This document shows, in pieces, positions 31,301 to 46,300 of a DNA stretch of 64,000 nt. The notes under the pieces were generated by a model that ran no database searches, was not told where the DNA came from, and saw nothing but the letters and a program-made list of their open reading frames with translations. Location: the NCBI GenBank assembly GCA_009869945.1, contig WIXG01000076.1, forward strand, positions 124,001 through 188,000, read 5' to 3'. Source of the DNA: Mesaphorura yosii. Its lineage: Eukaryota > Arthropoda > Collembola > Poduromorpha > Tullbergiidae. The position numbers were made by a program, and so were the translations under genes. Numbering within the stretch: the first letter of the stretch is position 1; each line of letters starts with the position of its first letter.

Positions 31301-34300
31301 ATTCGTTACCGTATCATATATTCGTCGAGAGAGGCGAGTGCGGGATATTTTCACACGAATGAGTTACTCAAAGTCATGGCTTTTGAAAATGAAAAATGAT
31401 ATTATGGAAAACTATAATATAAGGAAATAAATGCAATGAAAGCTAAAGAATAATAACAACACCAAGAATGAAGAAGTCAACATTCCCCCGGCCCGACGTG
31501 TGCTTTTTCTCTGACACTTGCCGTCGTTCATGCTGAGTCATCCAGGCTGCACTTGCTGCCTTGCCTTGATGTATTCTGTGTTTTCTTGTTGCAGAGTATG
31601 CGCAATATTTCTACCAGAACTTGGCAGTTTCGTGGCTGCAATGCTCTTCGCCGTGCATCCCATCCACACGGAGGCCGTAAGTACCGAGGTTTTCTTTCTA
31701 CTCTCCTTGTCGTAGTGTGGCACTTTCTTTTCCCGTGCATCACATTGTCTACTTCGTTTCCCGCACGCCATGTTACTGTACTCTTGAAATCTTTGAAATT
31801 CACGCCTGCCTTGAAACATCATCGGACTTCTCGCAAAATCTTGATGATGAAATACTTTGACATTCAGACGCAAGCATAAGAAAGTTCTATTTGTTTGCCG
31901 TGTTGTCGGGTTTTATGGGTATGCCCAAATTTCTGGACGATTTAAAAATAATTTAGGGATTTCAATTGCCATCCGATTCAACTTCAGTTGTGGTCCGGTC
32001 AGATTTTCAAACTGCCTGCATTTTTGCTTCAAATTTGAAGCGACACAAGGAATCAATTCATGTGGTTTACTAGTGCCGGGGCAGAAATACTTTACTATAT
32101 CTTATCAAGTGGAGAGGAGTGATACAAATTGCTGCTTCTCGAAGCAATTTACAAATATATTGTTGCTGAGGTAGGGAAATTCTTCCTTTGATGTCTCTTG
32201 CGAATCTCTTTGATAATTTTTTTTATTTCTTCCACTGTTTGACACCGTCTGTGTGGCACGACTTTAACTTACGTTACGCGTAATAATGGCAGCACTTAGT
32301 CCCGCTATCGTTTTATCTTCGTCCTCTCTCGAGGCGTGTGCTGCGAGACGCAAATGGAAGCCACCTTGCCTTGCACTAAATTGACCTTTCTCAAGTTGTG
32401 CTTGCTTCGCACGACACGCATAAAAAGACACATCGACACAGGCATTGGGCGCACTCGGTGAAAGCGCCGCACTGGCTGCGAATAACGTCGTCGTCACGTC
32501 GGTCGCGTTGAAGGTAGAACATTATACGATCAATTGCTCCTCGCACTGAAGTATTTGTATTGGAGAGGAAAAGTCAGTCCATAACAAAAAAAATAAAAAT
32601 AATGGCAAATATATTCCAGCCGAAACCATGCTTGCGAAATGGAGTGCCACCAGTGCCATTTCAGCACACGCAAAAGGAAAGAGACCAATAATGTCGGAGT
32701 CTCGGTGTGGAAAGAATAGATTTAGAGTGAAACATATTTCTGAGGAGAGACGGGCGAGAGGACGAGGAATGAGTTTGTATTCAGTATCTGTTTGACTATG
32801 TGAACAATAATGATCAGATTGGAGATGGAAATAAAAATACTGTCGCGGAGAGTAAGTACTGCTCCGAGTATTTGCCTTTAATTTTTCTTTCAGTCGACGG
32901 CAGGCAGGCACTCAAGTTTATGTGGCCGTATAAACTTTCATAGCCTCTTTAAATAGCACAGCGTGCTTTGACGTACAGCGTCCACACTTGAATCTGCCTC
33001 GTTTATAGGATTCCGGAATCGCGTTCAGTCAGCACTTAAACGCGTTCTCGTTCTCGCTAAACTCTTTTTCTGAAGATGTAACAACTATTACTCTAACTAT
33101 TATTTTCTTTCATTGGTAGTTAATTACATACTACCAACTTCTGCCTCTCCGCTGCGCTGCCAGTCGTAATACAGTTTGTCTAGAATTTTATTAGCACAAA
33201 GATACATTGCTTTCTTCATAATGAGCACATAACGCCCTAATGGCGGAAAATGTTTAAGCATTCAACTTTTAAGTAAACTTGAAAAGAAAATTCTGTATCG
33301 CAACTTTCGAATCCCGAATTCTGCGCTGACTTCCTTCCCTCGTTCTCGCACCATGCGCCTGCCTTCGCATCTGCTCGTCTCGCTTTCCTCAATGAATTGC
33401 TTTTTAGTACTTCAGGCATTTTGGTATTTTGAAAAAAAGTCTTTGATTTTATTCTTTTATGCTACACGCAAGCACGACTCGCAGTCGTTTCATCTTATTG
33501 GGCGGTAAAGTGTAAGCAACATTCGCGTTTAATTTCCTCCTATTTCTATAAGGGAACGAATAAAAATTTGCATCCGTTGTTCAGGAAGTTGAAGCTTGGA
33601 GCATGAAATCTGCAACTGAATGGAGAGAAATGAAGTACATCCAAGTCCAGAAGCCTGGTTTAAATTAACTTGGCTCCGACTGAGTTCATCATATTGTGGC
33701 GAGAGTTGACGCATAATGCGAACCCAATTATCTGCACTGCTACTCAAGTGTTCGGCCTCCAGCCACCTGATATCAGATAAGATTTGGTTTTTCCAATTAT
33801 GCCGTTACCATGTACTGCATTTTGGTCGTAAAAGAATGCAATACATCAGGATTGAACTCAGAATGCGAGGCTCGGCTCTCACTCTCAACTTGGTATTGAC
33901 TTGTTACGATGAGTGCACGCGAATTTCAAATTTAGCAAAATATCGCACTGCCTTTTGTGGGTTTTCGGTTTTAGCACTTCAATTTATGTTCGGGTTATGA
34001 CTGAATGTAAAAATTTTGTGAGGTCTGCTTATAATGGCCTCAGTTTCTGCTGCCCTTTTGTATAAACCGAGCTTTTTCCTGTTATGGACCTGGAGGGTAG
34101 CTACAGCTTGTTGTAGTTGATCCGTAAATGTACATTCTTTGTTGTGTATGCTGGTTAATCTTCAGATTGATTGATAAGTACTATGAAGCAAAGAATCCAG
34201 GAGAATTTGATTCACATGCGATTTTGTACGTCTTCTAACTGGATTCATTCCATACTCACTGTTCCACTGTTGTGCAAATCTTAAATATTTATGTTTGCTA

Positions 34301-37300
34301 ATCATTCTGAGATGCGCTCAGCCAAGTTTAATTAGAAGGGCTTTAAATTGTTCCTTATTTCAATAATTAATATTTTAGAATTTAGAGCGAAGAAGTTCAC
34401 AAGTCTTGCACCTGTTTGCTCCTGTAGAGTGGTGTGGTGTGGAAACTCGCTCAAATGTGGTGAGCATAGTGGCATGGCTTGAACTGACAGTTGGTCGAGT
34501 GCCTTGCCCGGCGTCTTCTAACTTCAGGTTTGGGTATGAAAGGTACAAAACTCGTGCGTGTGGGATAACGCGGTTATAATAGCCACATTCGAGTCTCATG
34601 CTGTGCACACATTTCCATGACATGAAATAGCACAAAGTTTTGAACATACAAAATTATACGTCTACTTTATAATACGTCTGTATTTCTTGCTCTCGTCTTC
34701 CGGTTATAATTCCTCGCATATTCTTCCTCAGAGTTTATAACAATTTTATGTGTTTTTTGATTTCCTCTCCTAAATTTAATTAGCGTTGGTATAAATCAAG
34801 TTGGAAACAACCAGTGGATGATGCACCGCGAAAACGTTGCGTCGTGGTCGAAGCTTGTTAGTCTGAAAGGGAGAACCAACCCGACAAGAGAAAGCTAGTG
34901 CAAAGGGCAGGGAAAGTATTCCTCGTCTCGAACGAGAGCGCAATTCTTCGTGCTGTCTTCAGTTGGCATTCGCATTAGACCTTCTTGGAAAACTGAGAGC
35001 AGATTTTTGACCAAAAAAACTTGTGTTGAGTTACTGACTGCATGTTTTTGGTTCTTGTCTGGTGGCTTATCCCGTTCATGATTAATGTGAGCAAGGCAAC
35101 AACGTAATGAATTAAACAGGCATTATCAAAAATTCCACACGGCACCAGCAGAAATGCACGCCCTGTCTCGTCCCGTTAAGACACAGAAAAAACTCAAACC
35201 TTCCGTCGAAATTATTCTGGGATTACGCAGCCGACTTTATTACGTATTCCGGGCTCGTAATTCTTGGATTCTGCGAGCGAAGGAGATCAAGACGTCAAAC
35301 ATGAGTCTGCCAGGCGCGGGTTTATTTTGAAAATCAATCTGACTGTTGTGGTCTCTCGCGTCAAATTAAATAATTTAATGTTCATGCAATTTGACAATTT
35401 GAAATTCGTATTGACGGAAAGCTCTGACAACCCAAACCGCGTCTAATATTCGAGATCATTTTCAAACTTGCATGTCACTTTCAGCATGTCATAAACCACC
35501 TGTTTGTGATTTCACTGTCACTCAACATCCGACCTGTGACTCACGTATTTCATGACTGTCTGAATATTCATATTTGGTGACAAGCGCCCGCAATTTTGAC
35601 CGTAATTTGAGGCAGAATCCCATCGAAGAGTCAAAATGCCACGTCAGTTCTTCGGTTTTGATAACTCGAACACGAACTGCGTACGTGGTTTGCCAAACCA
35701 AAAATTGCAGTCGACGTTCCACTTTGAAGTATAAATCAAATTGTCGCATTCTCATTCAGTACATGACAATCGCGCGCTTTCACTCTCGCCCCGCACTCAC
35801 GGTGATGGGCCATAATGAGGAAGATACGAACGTTTAAATTAAATGTATGGAAATTGAAATTCGAAATGATGATTTAGGGGAAAGCGGGAGACGCAATTCC
35901 TCTTATGATCTTGTCATTTTTATTTAGTGCCGCGTTGGAAAGGGGAAATTGAAGACGGAGAGGAAGCTTGCTTTCCGTACTTTCTTAAATTAAAGAAGAT
36001 GGATAAGTGAGATAAACCTTTTCTCCATTTAGGAAAGATAGACACGAAAAGAGTTGTGAGAACGTGACAGTGAACTAGATGGTGAGTAATAAGATGGAAC
36101 AGGAGCGAGTGCAAACACATATAAAATAATAATATGAAATACGAAGAAATTCAGAGTCTCAGACTCTCTCTGTGGCTCCCTTCTCCAACACTGATCTCTG
36201 TCAGGCTGCCACGTCTCCAGATTTCTAGTGGATTTGTTCCGAGTTGAGTAGAAAGCTGCTGCGCTGGGCCGTCTCCGAGCTGCGTGGCTCGTGTATCCAT
36301 AATTCGCTCTGTTTTGACTGACCGAAGGATGCGTGTGGCCAAGCACGAGGAAAGTTTTGTGAAGCGATTGCCGCCTCTCTTTTTCTTCTACTTTCGCCTG
36401 CCGAATTCTTGTTTGACCCGAAGGTGGTCCAAACAACAGATAAAACAAAAGTAGGAAATTGCTTCGAAAATAAAAATAATAATTCAGCTGTTGTTGCAAA
36501 GAAGAGAGAACATTCATTCTAATTAAGAACAATAAAAGTCAGTTGTGTTCACTTTGGCCGCTTTCCCCCTTCACGTGTATTTCATGTGCATGGGCGACTT
36601 TATAGATATTCAGTCAATAAAATTCAGCGTTTGTGGAACTCTCTCCTCAAACTCCATAAAATAGTCAAAAGTCAAACTTGCTGGAGTTTAGTTTTATGTA
36701 CAACTTGTTTGCTGCTCCCTCGCGTAACTCTTCCTCGTGCCATGCCAGTCGACATGCTTCGTGCTGCTAATAGTCACGGACAGGTTCAGCCAAACGCTCG
36801 CCTTCTATGTTTGTTTTACAGTGTTGTTCTGACCCGAGAATTTATTTATCTGATTGGCTTAATTCAGTTCCAGTCAAAATGATGGAAATCTAGTTTGCAA
36901 AGCTAAGGCTTTCCTCTGTTGTTGTTGTGCCATGACTTAAAGTTCAATGGAATCGATCTAAATTATATACACAATATCCAATCATTATCTGGTAATATAT
37001 CACAACGCCTCCCAATCCAAACAGCGCTCGATCCAGGCTCGATTGCCAGTCCGACTGGGTCGGAATTCATAAAACTCTCTTACACGTTTCCATTTCTTAC
37101 CCCGCAATGAACTTTTTAATCCAATTGGCATCGAACACAGGCTCAAAGCCACCCAACTGAAAGAATGTGGCTCTGGCTGGATACACATTATGTACGCAAG
37201 TTTGCGGTCGGTTTCCGACGTCTTATGGGCTGCAAATGTGAAATAATATGTACAGCTAGCATCTAAATAAATTATGCAGGATTTGCAAAAAGGAGCTGCC

Positions 37301-40300
37301 AAGGAAAAATATTTCTCTTGTGCACTCACACTCGTTCCATGTCCGTTTATTCCCTCTATTTGGGCTCACGCGAGTGAGACACACAGCCATGCGTGCGGGC
37401 ACGATACGAATTCAGCTCGGCACTTCCCTTCTATGACTGCAGCCACTCCGGCAGTACATACGGCTAATGTTCCCGGCGCCCGGAGTTGGAATCTTATTTG
37501 CCCAGTAAATTGCATGCAACGAAGCACCGGGAGAGAGAAGTGCGGTTCTATTCTGCTGGGAAATACGCCGGCCACGCGACTCCGCGCTATATATTTTGCA
37601 TAAGCACACGAATACAAACCCAGACGACTTTCCTTCTAATTTTCTACTCGCAACTTCGTTGACTGCCGCGTCCCGTACTCACAATTTGCTTATTCGCTGC
37701 CACTTGATGTGATGTAATGGTCCCTGAACTCTTAAACGCGACCGTACCATTAAAGTTAAAAGCTTATGATTATGTAATATTTAAGGGCACTTTGTCCAGT
37801 TCCAGTTAAATACCGTTCTATCTTGAAAATAAGCCGCGGCTAAAACACAGTTTTTGGTGCGTTTGAAAATGTGCGGCTTATACAAGTATTTTTTTAATGA
37901 CTTATGACAAATTAGGCAAGTATTTCAATGTTATCTACGCCATTTCGTCAATCAAATTCATCCCATTTCGCCCTGCGAACTTTCGTTATCAGTTTTGTGG
38001 ACAAGTAGCTCGATAGTGTTGGTCCCTCCTGACCAGTATTGATAGGGGACCATTCATTCATTATCAAGTCATCCCACCAAGAACTCCTTGGTGCGAAGAA
38101 TCGATGGTCATCTCCTTGACTTAAGCTTGTAGTATTGGCCCTAACCACAGTTCTTTAGTTCATTATTCATTGATGGAGTGAAGGTTCTAATTGTGGCCGC
38201 TTTGAGTATTTGTTTAACATACACAATTATGCCGCCTCCAACTCGATTTCCCACATCCTCGGCCAATTACATATCTCAGGCCATCCTCCATTTAACTCAA
38301 TCCTTTTGTCCATTTTTGCTCGACAGCGGATAATTAAGTTGACACAACCGACAAGTAGGTGTTTTTTAAACAAATGTGGGTGGGGCTTATGCACGAGTTT
38401 CGGCTTATATACAATATTTTCGTATTCCCGCGAAAAAGGCGGCTTATTGTCAAGATAAAACGGTACTTGCCAATGATTGGCCAAGTTGACGTACACTTTT
38501 TATGTCTAAACAGCTCGCGAGAAAGTTCAATTAGTCAAGCCCACCAGCATGAAGCGTGTCGCATAAGAAGCACGAACAATGTTTATCCGTACAACGCTTA
38601 CTATTGCTTTTAGATTTGAATGCACTGATAATACGGACGGAGCTCGTTTCAGTCATGAGTGCAGAGTCAAAAGTGCCAACCAACAAATGACCAGCCGAGT
38701 AAAGTATTGCGTGCGTTGTCAACGTATTGTAAGTTATCGTGCTCGTAGCGTGACACCTTCGCCTTTCTGTTTTTCTGTTTATGGAATTGCCAAAGTTTCC
38801 CCCTGGTACAGGCACCTCACTGTTGTACTAAGAGCTGAATATTCATTCTCAGAGGGCCCCAGTCCAGAAGCTCGTGCGGTTCTTACGGGAAAAAGTTGTC
38901 AAGGAATAGAAAAAAAGCGCTTGCCAATTTTTTTCAAATTAAATTAAACACGCCATTTTCCTATCAAAAACTTGTTATGAATCATACATTTCGGTGTTTT
39001 GGGCATCCGCTTTTCAATATTAATGCGAACTATCCAGCTCAGCACAGATCGCTGAGTCAATCGCGAGCGATCGATGTGGGGAATGAGCGTAAGTGAATTT
39101 GCCGTGCCGAGATAATGAAATGTGGCAGCTCATGCATCACGTCTTTTCAGTCAACTTGCGTGTGAATCATTTTTAATTTAGCGGGAGCCTTCCCTCCGAA
39201 CACGATCATAAAGCGATCGAAATTGCGAGGTGTTATCAAAGAATTGCAGGACATCATAATATTAATTAACATGTGGCAATCAGTTGATGAGTACTGGGCA
39301 GCATATCCACAGACGACTCAATCAATCAATTCGTGATGATTTGTCGGGTGCACGCTAAAAGCTCATCCGGTCATCCTTCGCTATGTTTTCAACTCATAAT
39401 GTTCTTGTCTCGCTTGTTAGTATCTCTGCTCAAATTCTCGTGCTAAAGTCGATGATTGGAAGTGAAGTCTGTTTGTACTTTTCCTTTGCGCATTGTTTGC
39501 TCACGTGGAAGTAAAAAAAATTGAGATCGCGTTATTCATATAATCTTTCTTAATGATTTCTTTCACTAAAGCGATTGAGATTTGGCCTGCCTGCTTCGCT
39601 TTTGAGCACTGCCGTCAAGTGAGAAGGCACGGCATGGGTGTTTCGTGGACGGAGAAAGCTGAGTCGACGAAGTTAATTTGTTGGCACATCGAGCGCACAC
39701 GAGACTTACTGGGCTTTGTGCTCGACTGTGAGCGCCTTCCCGCGCCATCGAGTACACAAAAATAATAAAGTTAATTTGTAAGATTAGGAAATGAATCAAC
39801 ATCACTCGGTTCGAGCTCGCGTCGAAGATTACATTGGGTTCTTCTGATGCTCCTGCTGCTGGATGCTGCTTGTCTTCCTTGACAGTGATTGTAATCGGCT
39901 TGTTATTGATTTCTATTCAATTGTCTGGGCTCTATGAAATGCGACAATTTGTGCACCTCGCCGTAAGCAACCGAGTACATTAATTTTTCACAGGCTCTCG
40001 AAACTTTGTTCGCTCCTTTAAATTAGCGGAATATCTGTTACGACACGAGTTTTGAATTACGAGTTTGATGGCATGATAATAAAACGCAACTATGTGAATC
40101 GTATTGCTGGTTGAACGAAGAAGCCTGAGTTGGCGCTTTGCAAGCCAGTCGCATAGGACGCTTCGAAGTTGGTGTGCTGTGTCGGTGGAGAAAGTGTCAG
40201 CTGCGGTGTGTCGTGGCGGCGCATGCATGTGTGTGGTACTAATAGTCGTAAACAGAGACTAGTTGAGATTACTTGCGCTGTTACACATCGTAAAATAAAT

Positions 40301-43300
40301 ATGGATGTGCACTGACTTATAAGGCGCGTCTCGTCTCATATCCTTCAAGAACAAAAAATGTACACACAAATGCCTCCTGCGAGAGGAAGCCTCGCAATAT
40401 TCTGATCATCATCGCTCCTCTCGTCTGCACTTTCCCTTCCTCGAGAGAGAAAGGATTCAAACTTACTTTACGTACAAAACGACATTAATCACGCCGGAGA
40501 CAAGTCTTATCGGGGAAAGAAAATCAGCTAAGAAAATTATCTAGCTTCTTTCAACTCATCTGTTCCGCAGTACAAAAAATCACGAAAACGCAGAATGCAA
40601 ACAAAAAATACAACTTGGAGCAGCTTCCTGTGCAGCCTCCGTGCATTTATATCCCATATTTCCTACATCCCGCATTATGCGAACAAGCAACGCGACTCAC
40701 CCGATAATCGAGCATTTAATGCCAAGGTACTTGTCTGTAAATACTTTCCTAAAACTGAACGCGCTCTCTCCAAAAAGTATTCTTCTAATAATAGGCTTTT
40801 ATTCGAATTTGTGTACAAAATGCGTTGGGATGCTTTCCAGACTCACGGGATTCCATTGCAGGAAAGAACACAATCTTTCTGAAGATTCTTATCTCATTAT
40901 ACTTGAACTTAGCGTGTATTAAGGCCATGTTCAATCCAGTCAGACAACTAGACGAAGGAGCAAACAGGAGTGGGAAAGAATGTGGATGCGATCCAAAAGG
41001 TGCGGTACGCGCCCAAATATAATAGATCAGTTTTCCGTTGCACTTGGGATGATCAATCTGTAACCTGTCGTTACGCTTCCATTTTGAATCTCATCGGTTT
41101 CGTTTTTCACATTCTTCCGTTCATCCGTTCTCGTCTACTGTGGTTGTAACAAGTGCAGTGGCATTTCGCTACAGTTATCCATTATGAAGCTCTACCACTC
41201 CACAATCAACTATAAGCATCATCCCAGAAGAATAGAAGTCAAAAAGATGCTTGTTTGTTCCTCTTCCATTTTTCTCATTTCTAATTTTACTAGACTCCAA
41301 ATAAGCTCCATCCTTTCAGATGATATTATCCGAGTTTGGAATGCGAAGTAATGAAAAATGAAATGGCAACCCTTGCACTCTCCGTCTTTATGGCTTGGAA
41401 GTCCCTGTGCTAAAACATGAACCATTTTTGTTTTTTCTACAAAGGAAACTTGGAGAGCCGAAAACAGGAGATACGATTTGATTCAGTCATTAATCACTAT
41501 TATCGTACAAAAGTCCTTTTATTCTAAGAATTAACAAAGGATGTGTCATCAGCAAGAGAACCAGAGCAAAAGCAAAGCAAGGAGAGCCCAGACATTAGCC
41601 ATGAATGAAATTTCATTAACTAATTCCTTATGCGTCTAGATATGCATCTGCATTAATTAATAATTTTGCGCTCGACACAGGATTCTTTTGGCCACTAATG
41701 AAAATTTTGCTCGACGGGCATACGGAGCTTGGAATCTCGTCAACAAAGAATTTAGCAGATCGCAACGTGAAAGTACTTAAGATTGGCGTTGAATGGTGCT
41801 CGAAGATTCCAATTTTTGATTAGTTTGCTGTGCTGTAAATGATAAATGAATAGTTGAAGAATGGCAAAATATCCAAATAACCCGCGGCTTAGCGTCGAGT
41901 TTTCGTGCACGTAAACTCACGCCTTTACTCGGTTAGTGCAACGGCTTGAGAGAAGCATGAACTCTTCACTTAATTCGAACGTTTGAAGCGTGCGCGGAGC
42001 GTGACTCTAGTTTACGGTGTCACCTGAAAGCTACGTTTCGAGTTTCTGGTTTCGAGTCTCGAGTCATCTCCAGATTTCTTGCAGACATTTTCTCCCTCAG
42101 TCTCCTAATATGTCCTTGCTACTTTTTCCGTGCCCTTGCTCGCTGTTTCCTAACCTCTTATCTTCTGAGATCACTGTTCTTTACGACCAGGCACGTTCTG
42201 ATGATTAATCGTTGTATTCACGAGACTAATTGAAAATGTTGATATTTGTTCTCGCAGGTTACCGGAGTCGTTGGTCGAGCTGAAAGTTTGTCATCAATTT
42301 TTTTCATCTTGACGTTCATCGTGTACGTGAAGGCGACAGTCAAGAAGAAAGTTACAGGTAAAATACATTCCTCTTTTATATTACATTCTATGGTGTGTTC
42401 TGAGCAATTGCTTCGCCAAATGGCGTCTTATTTCAATGATCTGGAACATTTCCCGCCTTCTCACGTAAAATGGAAAAATAAACCCGTGCATTAAGCAAGC
42501 GTAGGTATTTACCACCCAATGATGTACACGCTTAATTTGGCGTTTGGTAAATATTTGTCATGTGCCTGAATTGCCCACACTATGAATCAGTATTAAACAC
42601 GGCATAGGTCCGCCGTTTTGTTCATCGGAGACAAAGCCGCATGTGGGAGAATTATTAGTTTCAAAGGTAAACGTAATTTGCAGGCTGGATAGATTAAATA
42701 TAAATTTATGGAAGAAGTAATGTAGAACAAATAGAAAAGTTCTTACCTAAGCATAATAATGTAATCATTGAGTCGTTGAAATGGCAAGGGAATAATTTCT
42801 ACCGGTCTTTGTTTGATATTTATGAGACTCCCAGAAAAAGTTTCAGATCATTTCAGTTGGGATTTCTAAATAGAGTTCTCGGAAACTCTCTCGCGTATTT
42901 CCCTTTCAATGGACACACATGCCATTTATAGGTTCGCGAATAGCGAACGAAGCTAACCGGGCGAGTCGGTGGAGCAGCTCGAGTGGCAACGGATAATGGG
43001 CTTCGGTAAGGGGAGGGAGCAAATAAGGGAATTGAGTTTGTGGTCGAGCAGTGATGGAACTGGATAAGGTCATTTTACTGAAAGACAGATAGGGATCTAG
43101 AAAGAAGTGCTCGCTTTATGAAGAAAAAGTTAAAAATTTGTCTTCAGAGAGAAAGTCCGGCAATATAGATAATGACCTTTGGGAATAATTGACGCGATGG
43201 AGCGAGGCTGAATCTTCCCGATCTGAATGATTTGTGGTCACGTTGGCCATACGATGGTAATAAGGGAAAGACAGGACACGGCTCGCCTGAGGCTTGTAGG

Positions 43301-46300
43301 CCATGTACCCGGCGTTCCTAGCAGACCAGTGGTCGTCTCTCCAATTCCCTCTCATGTCATTAGTAACCTACTGATCATTTATTTTCATTCGCACATTTCC
43401 CGCATGAGGCTATAAATTCCTCGCCTGTAAAGGAATAAGCCAAATTTTGAAGTCTTGAACTCGACTTTTTTTTTTACTACTGTGCGAGATTATCGAATAT
43501 TGGACCACATCGGAGATCAAATTATGAGAACGAAGGCTGCATTCCTTGATCAATATGAGGGCGACTAAATCCGAAAAATAGTATCTCCCTAAATTAACAC
43601 GTTTGCTTATTTTTGATATTAAACAAACCTGCTTCAAATGGGTCTGCCTGCACGTGTTGTAGCCTCTATTCGCTTTGTATTTTTTAATAAACATGTTCGG
43701 GCATTAATACAGATGTCAACTCGCATGAGCTGAAAGAGGTGGAAAAGTTGCTGCACATTAATAAAAGTTGGGGTAAGAATTGAAGTCGGCTATAAATTTT
43801 GGCGAGTATAAAGTTATTGTTGCTGTCAGAATCTGTGTGGAGCTTATTATTGGAGCCGGGTTTCGTGCACATGTGAGCATTATATTGTGCGTGAATGAAC
43901 CCAACCCAGAGAGAGGCTTAGCCGCCCAAGTTTTCATCCGACACTGTTTATTTATAGCGTTTTAGTTTCTGGTGTTAGTATTCTGAGATGATTTTGACTT
44001 CAAAAGTCTGGGTTTCCTGGTCCCATGAGGTTAGCGCAAACCGATGAACTGGAAGGATGCGAAAAGGAACAGTTGCCACCAATATTTCACCTTTTCGCCC
44101 TTTATCCCTCTTCTGCACTGCTAAACCAATGTGCGCTGCAGCCTCCGCTACTCCCGTGCCGCGTTCTCGATGCTCGACTAAATGGACACATGGTGCTTTG
44201 AAATGGAAATCATAATAACGTGCCATCTGATTTCAATTTCCACTTTTTCTTGTTTTATATTCCAGACTGGAAGCTGATACTTCTCTGCAGCCTTTTCGTG
44301 ACAATCGCCATGCTCTGCAAAGAGCAAGGAATCACGGTGTTGGGAGTCTGCGTTGTGTATGAAGTATTCATTTCGCAAAAGGTAGACGAGTTAAAATTCG
44401 AAGCATGACGCACGGGTCCAAAATGTACACCCCATTTCTCTTTTTGCAGCTCCGCGTCAGGGATTTAATTTCACTTGTGCAGACCGTTCTTCGTGGGAAA
44501 GGCGCACTTCCGCCGTGGATCACGCCCGTGAGCCAGAGAATTCTGTCGCTGATTGCGACAGTTTCGGTCTTGATTGTGGCGCGTCTTGTCGTGATGGGCT
44601 CGCAGCTGCCCGTCTTCACGAGGTATGCAATTGCAGATTTCGCTTCTCATGACGCAGCCTGAAAAGCACGGGGGTTCGTAAAATGTGGTCATGCAATTAT
44701 TTTACAGGTTTGACAATCCGGCGTCCGTCGCCGACGCACCGACGAGGCATCTGTCCTATAATTACTTAGTTAGTCTCAACGCTTGGCTGCTTCTATTTCC
44801 ATGTGATCTCTGTTGCGATTGGACAATGGGAACTGTACCTTTGGTCACGTCGTGGTCGGACCCGAGAAACTTGATGACACTGGCGATGTACTCACTTGTA
44901 GTGTGTTTAGTGTACTCCGCATTCTGCAGGCCTAGCGAGCGGCACTCGAACGTTATTCTAATGGTAATTCTTATTTCCTCTTTCTTCTTGCTCTTGCTCT
45001 GCAAATTGGTGAAATTGCTCATGTGCTCATGTTGTGTATTTCAGAGTCTGTCGCTCATGATCTTTCCATTCTTGCCCGCTTCCAACCTCTTCTTCCCGGT
45101 TGGGTTTGTCATTGCGGAACGCGTGCTGTACCTTCCGTCTATGGGATTCTGCCTGCTGGTTGCGTATGGATGGACCCGTTTGTACTCTTCCAACAAGTAA
45201 GCTTTTTTTTAAAGAAAATTTGAGACCCTTTATGTGGTGCACTTGCTTCCGAGTGGTAATAAGTGATTTATTTGCAGAGGAAGGCGTAAATGGTGCTGGT
45301 TGTTCTTGGCCGGTCTGCTTTTCATTCACGGTGCGAAGACGCACGTTAGGAACTTCGACTGGGAGTCCGAGTACTCGATTTTTATGGCTGGATTGAAAGT
45401 GAATCAAAGAAATGCGAAATTATTCAATAATGTGGGCCACGCACTGGAGGGCCAAGGAAACTACAATGAGGCGTTGTATTATTTCCAGAAAGCCGTCAAG
45501 TACGTTTGTCTTCACTTTCATAAAACATTAAGTTTCAGTTTCTTCACGACAAAAGTAAGACTTTAGTTAAGTTTAGATTTCCGCAAGTTTTAGTTGCGTA
45601 ATCTAAGTTGATCGTAAATATTATAAGGCGAACAATTTGTTCGTATTTCTATTCCACGAGAGAGACAGAAAGTTTCGAGAGAAAATACTCGGTAAATCAT
45701 GGCTAGAGAAGCAATAGAACTAAAACAGGGATTGATATTTTATGTTCTCGCATCGGGCCAACCTTATTTGGATGCGAAACTCTCACTGCGTACTTTTGAT
45801 GAAAATGTTAAGAAGTATGGCTCAATGTGGCGCGGAAAATTTCAGAATTTATGTTCATGTGTATCTAAAATAGAAAACTGACGATCTAAGGGCGAAATTG
45901 AAGCAGGTTATTTTAGGTGCCTGGAATTTATTTCATGCAGCGCATAAATAAAGGAATTGAGACTTTTCGAAGTAAACTTTACCAATAAGTCAGTTTTTCG
46001 TGGTAAACTGGAGGTCAGTTTTTCGTGGTAAACTGGAGAGTGAGATAAATCAGAGCTCCTGTTTCCCTTCTTGTCCTTTGACCATAAATCCTACTCAACG
46101 CGCCTACATAATATGTATCGCTGTGTATATTTCGCCACCGAGGGCCAACTCAAAGTAGTTAGAAGCTGACCGACGAGTTACGAGCCAAGTTCGATTTTAT
46201 CATCTTCCAATTTCATCTGAGGCACCCGTTGATTTATACGGAAATGAGCTGACTTCATTCTAGCACATTTCATCCTTTCATCGTATAAGATTTTCCGAAA

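Noticed and set aside
35451-35475. Stretch resembling the bantam microRNA seed (GAGATCATTTT)
   Set aside because: The match breaks after 11 bases and no flanking hairpin arm is visible.
45699-45881. 60-codon open frame in a TMTC3 intron
   Set aside because: It falls between two exons whose join already matches human TMTC3 without insertion, and it has no acceptor or donor in frame.
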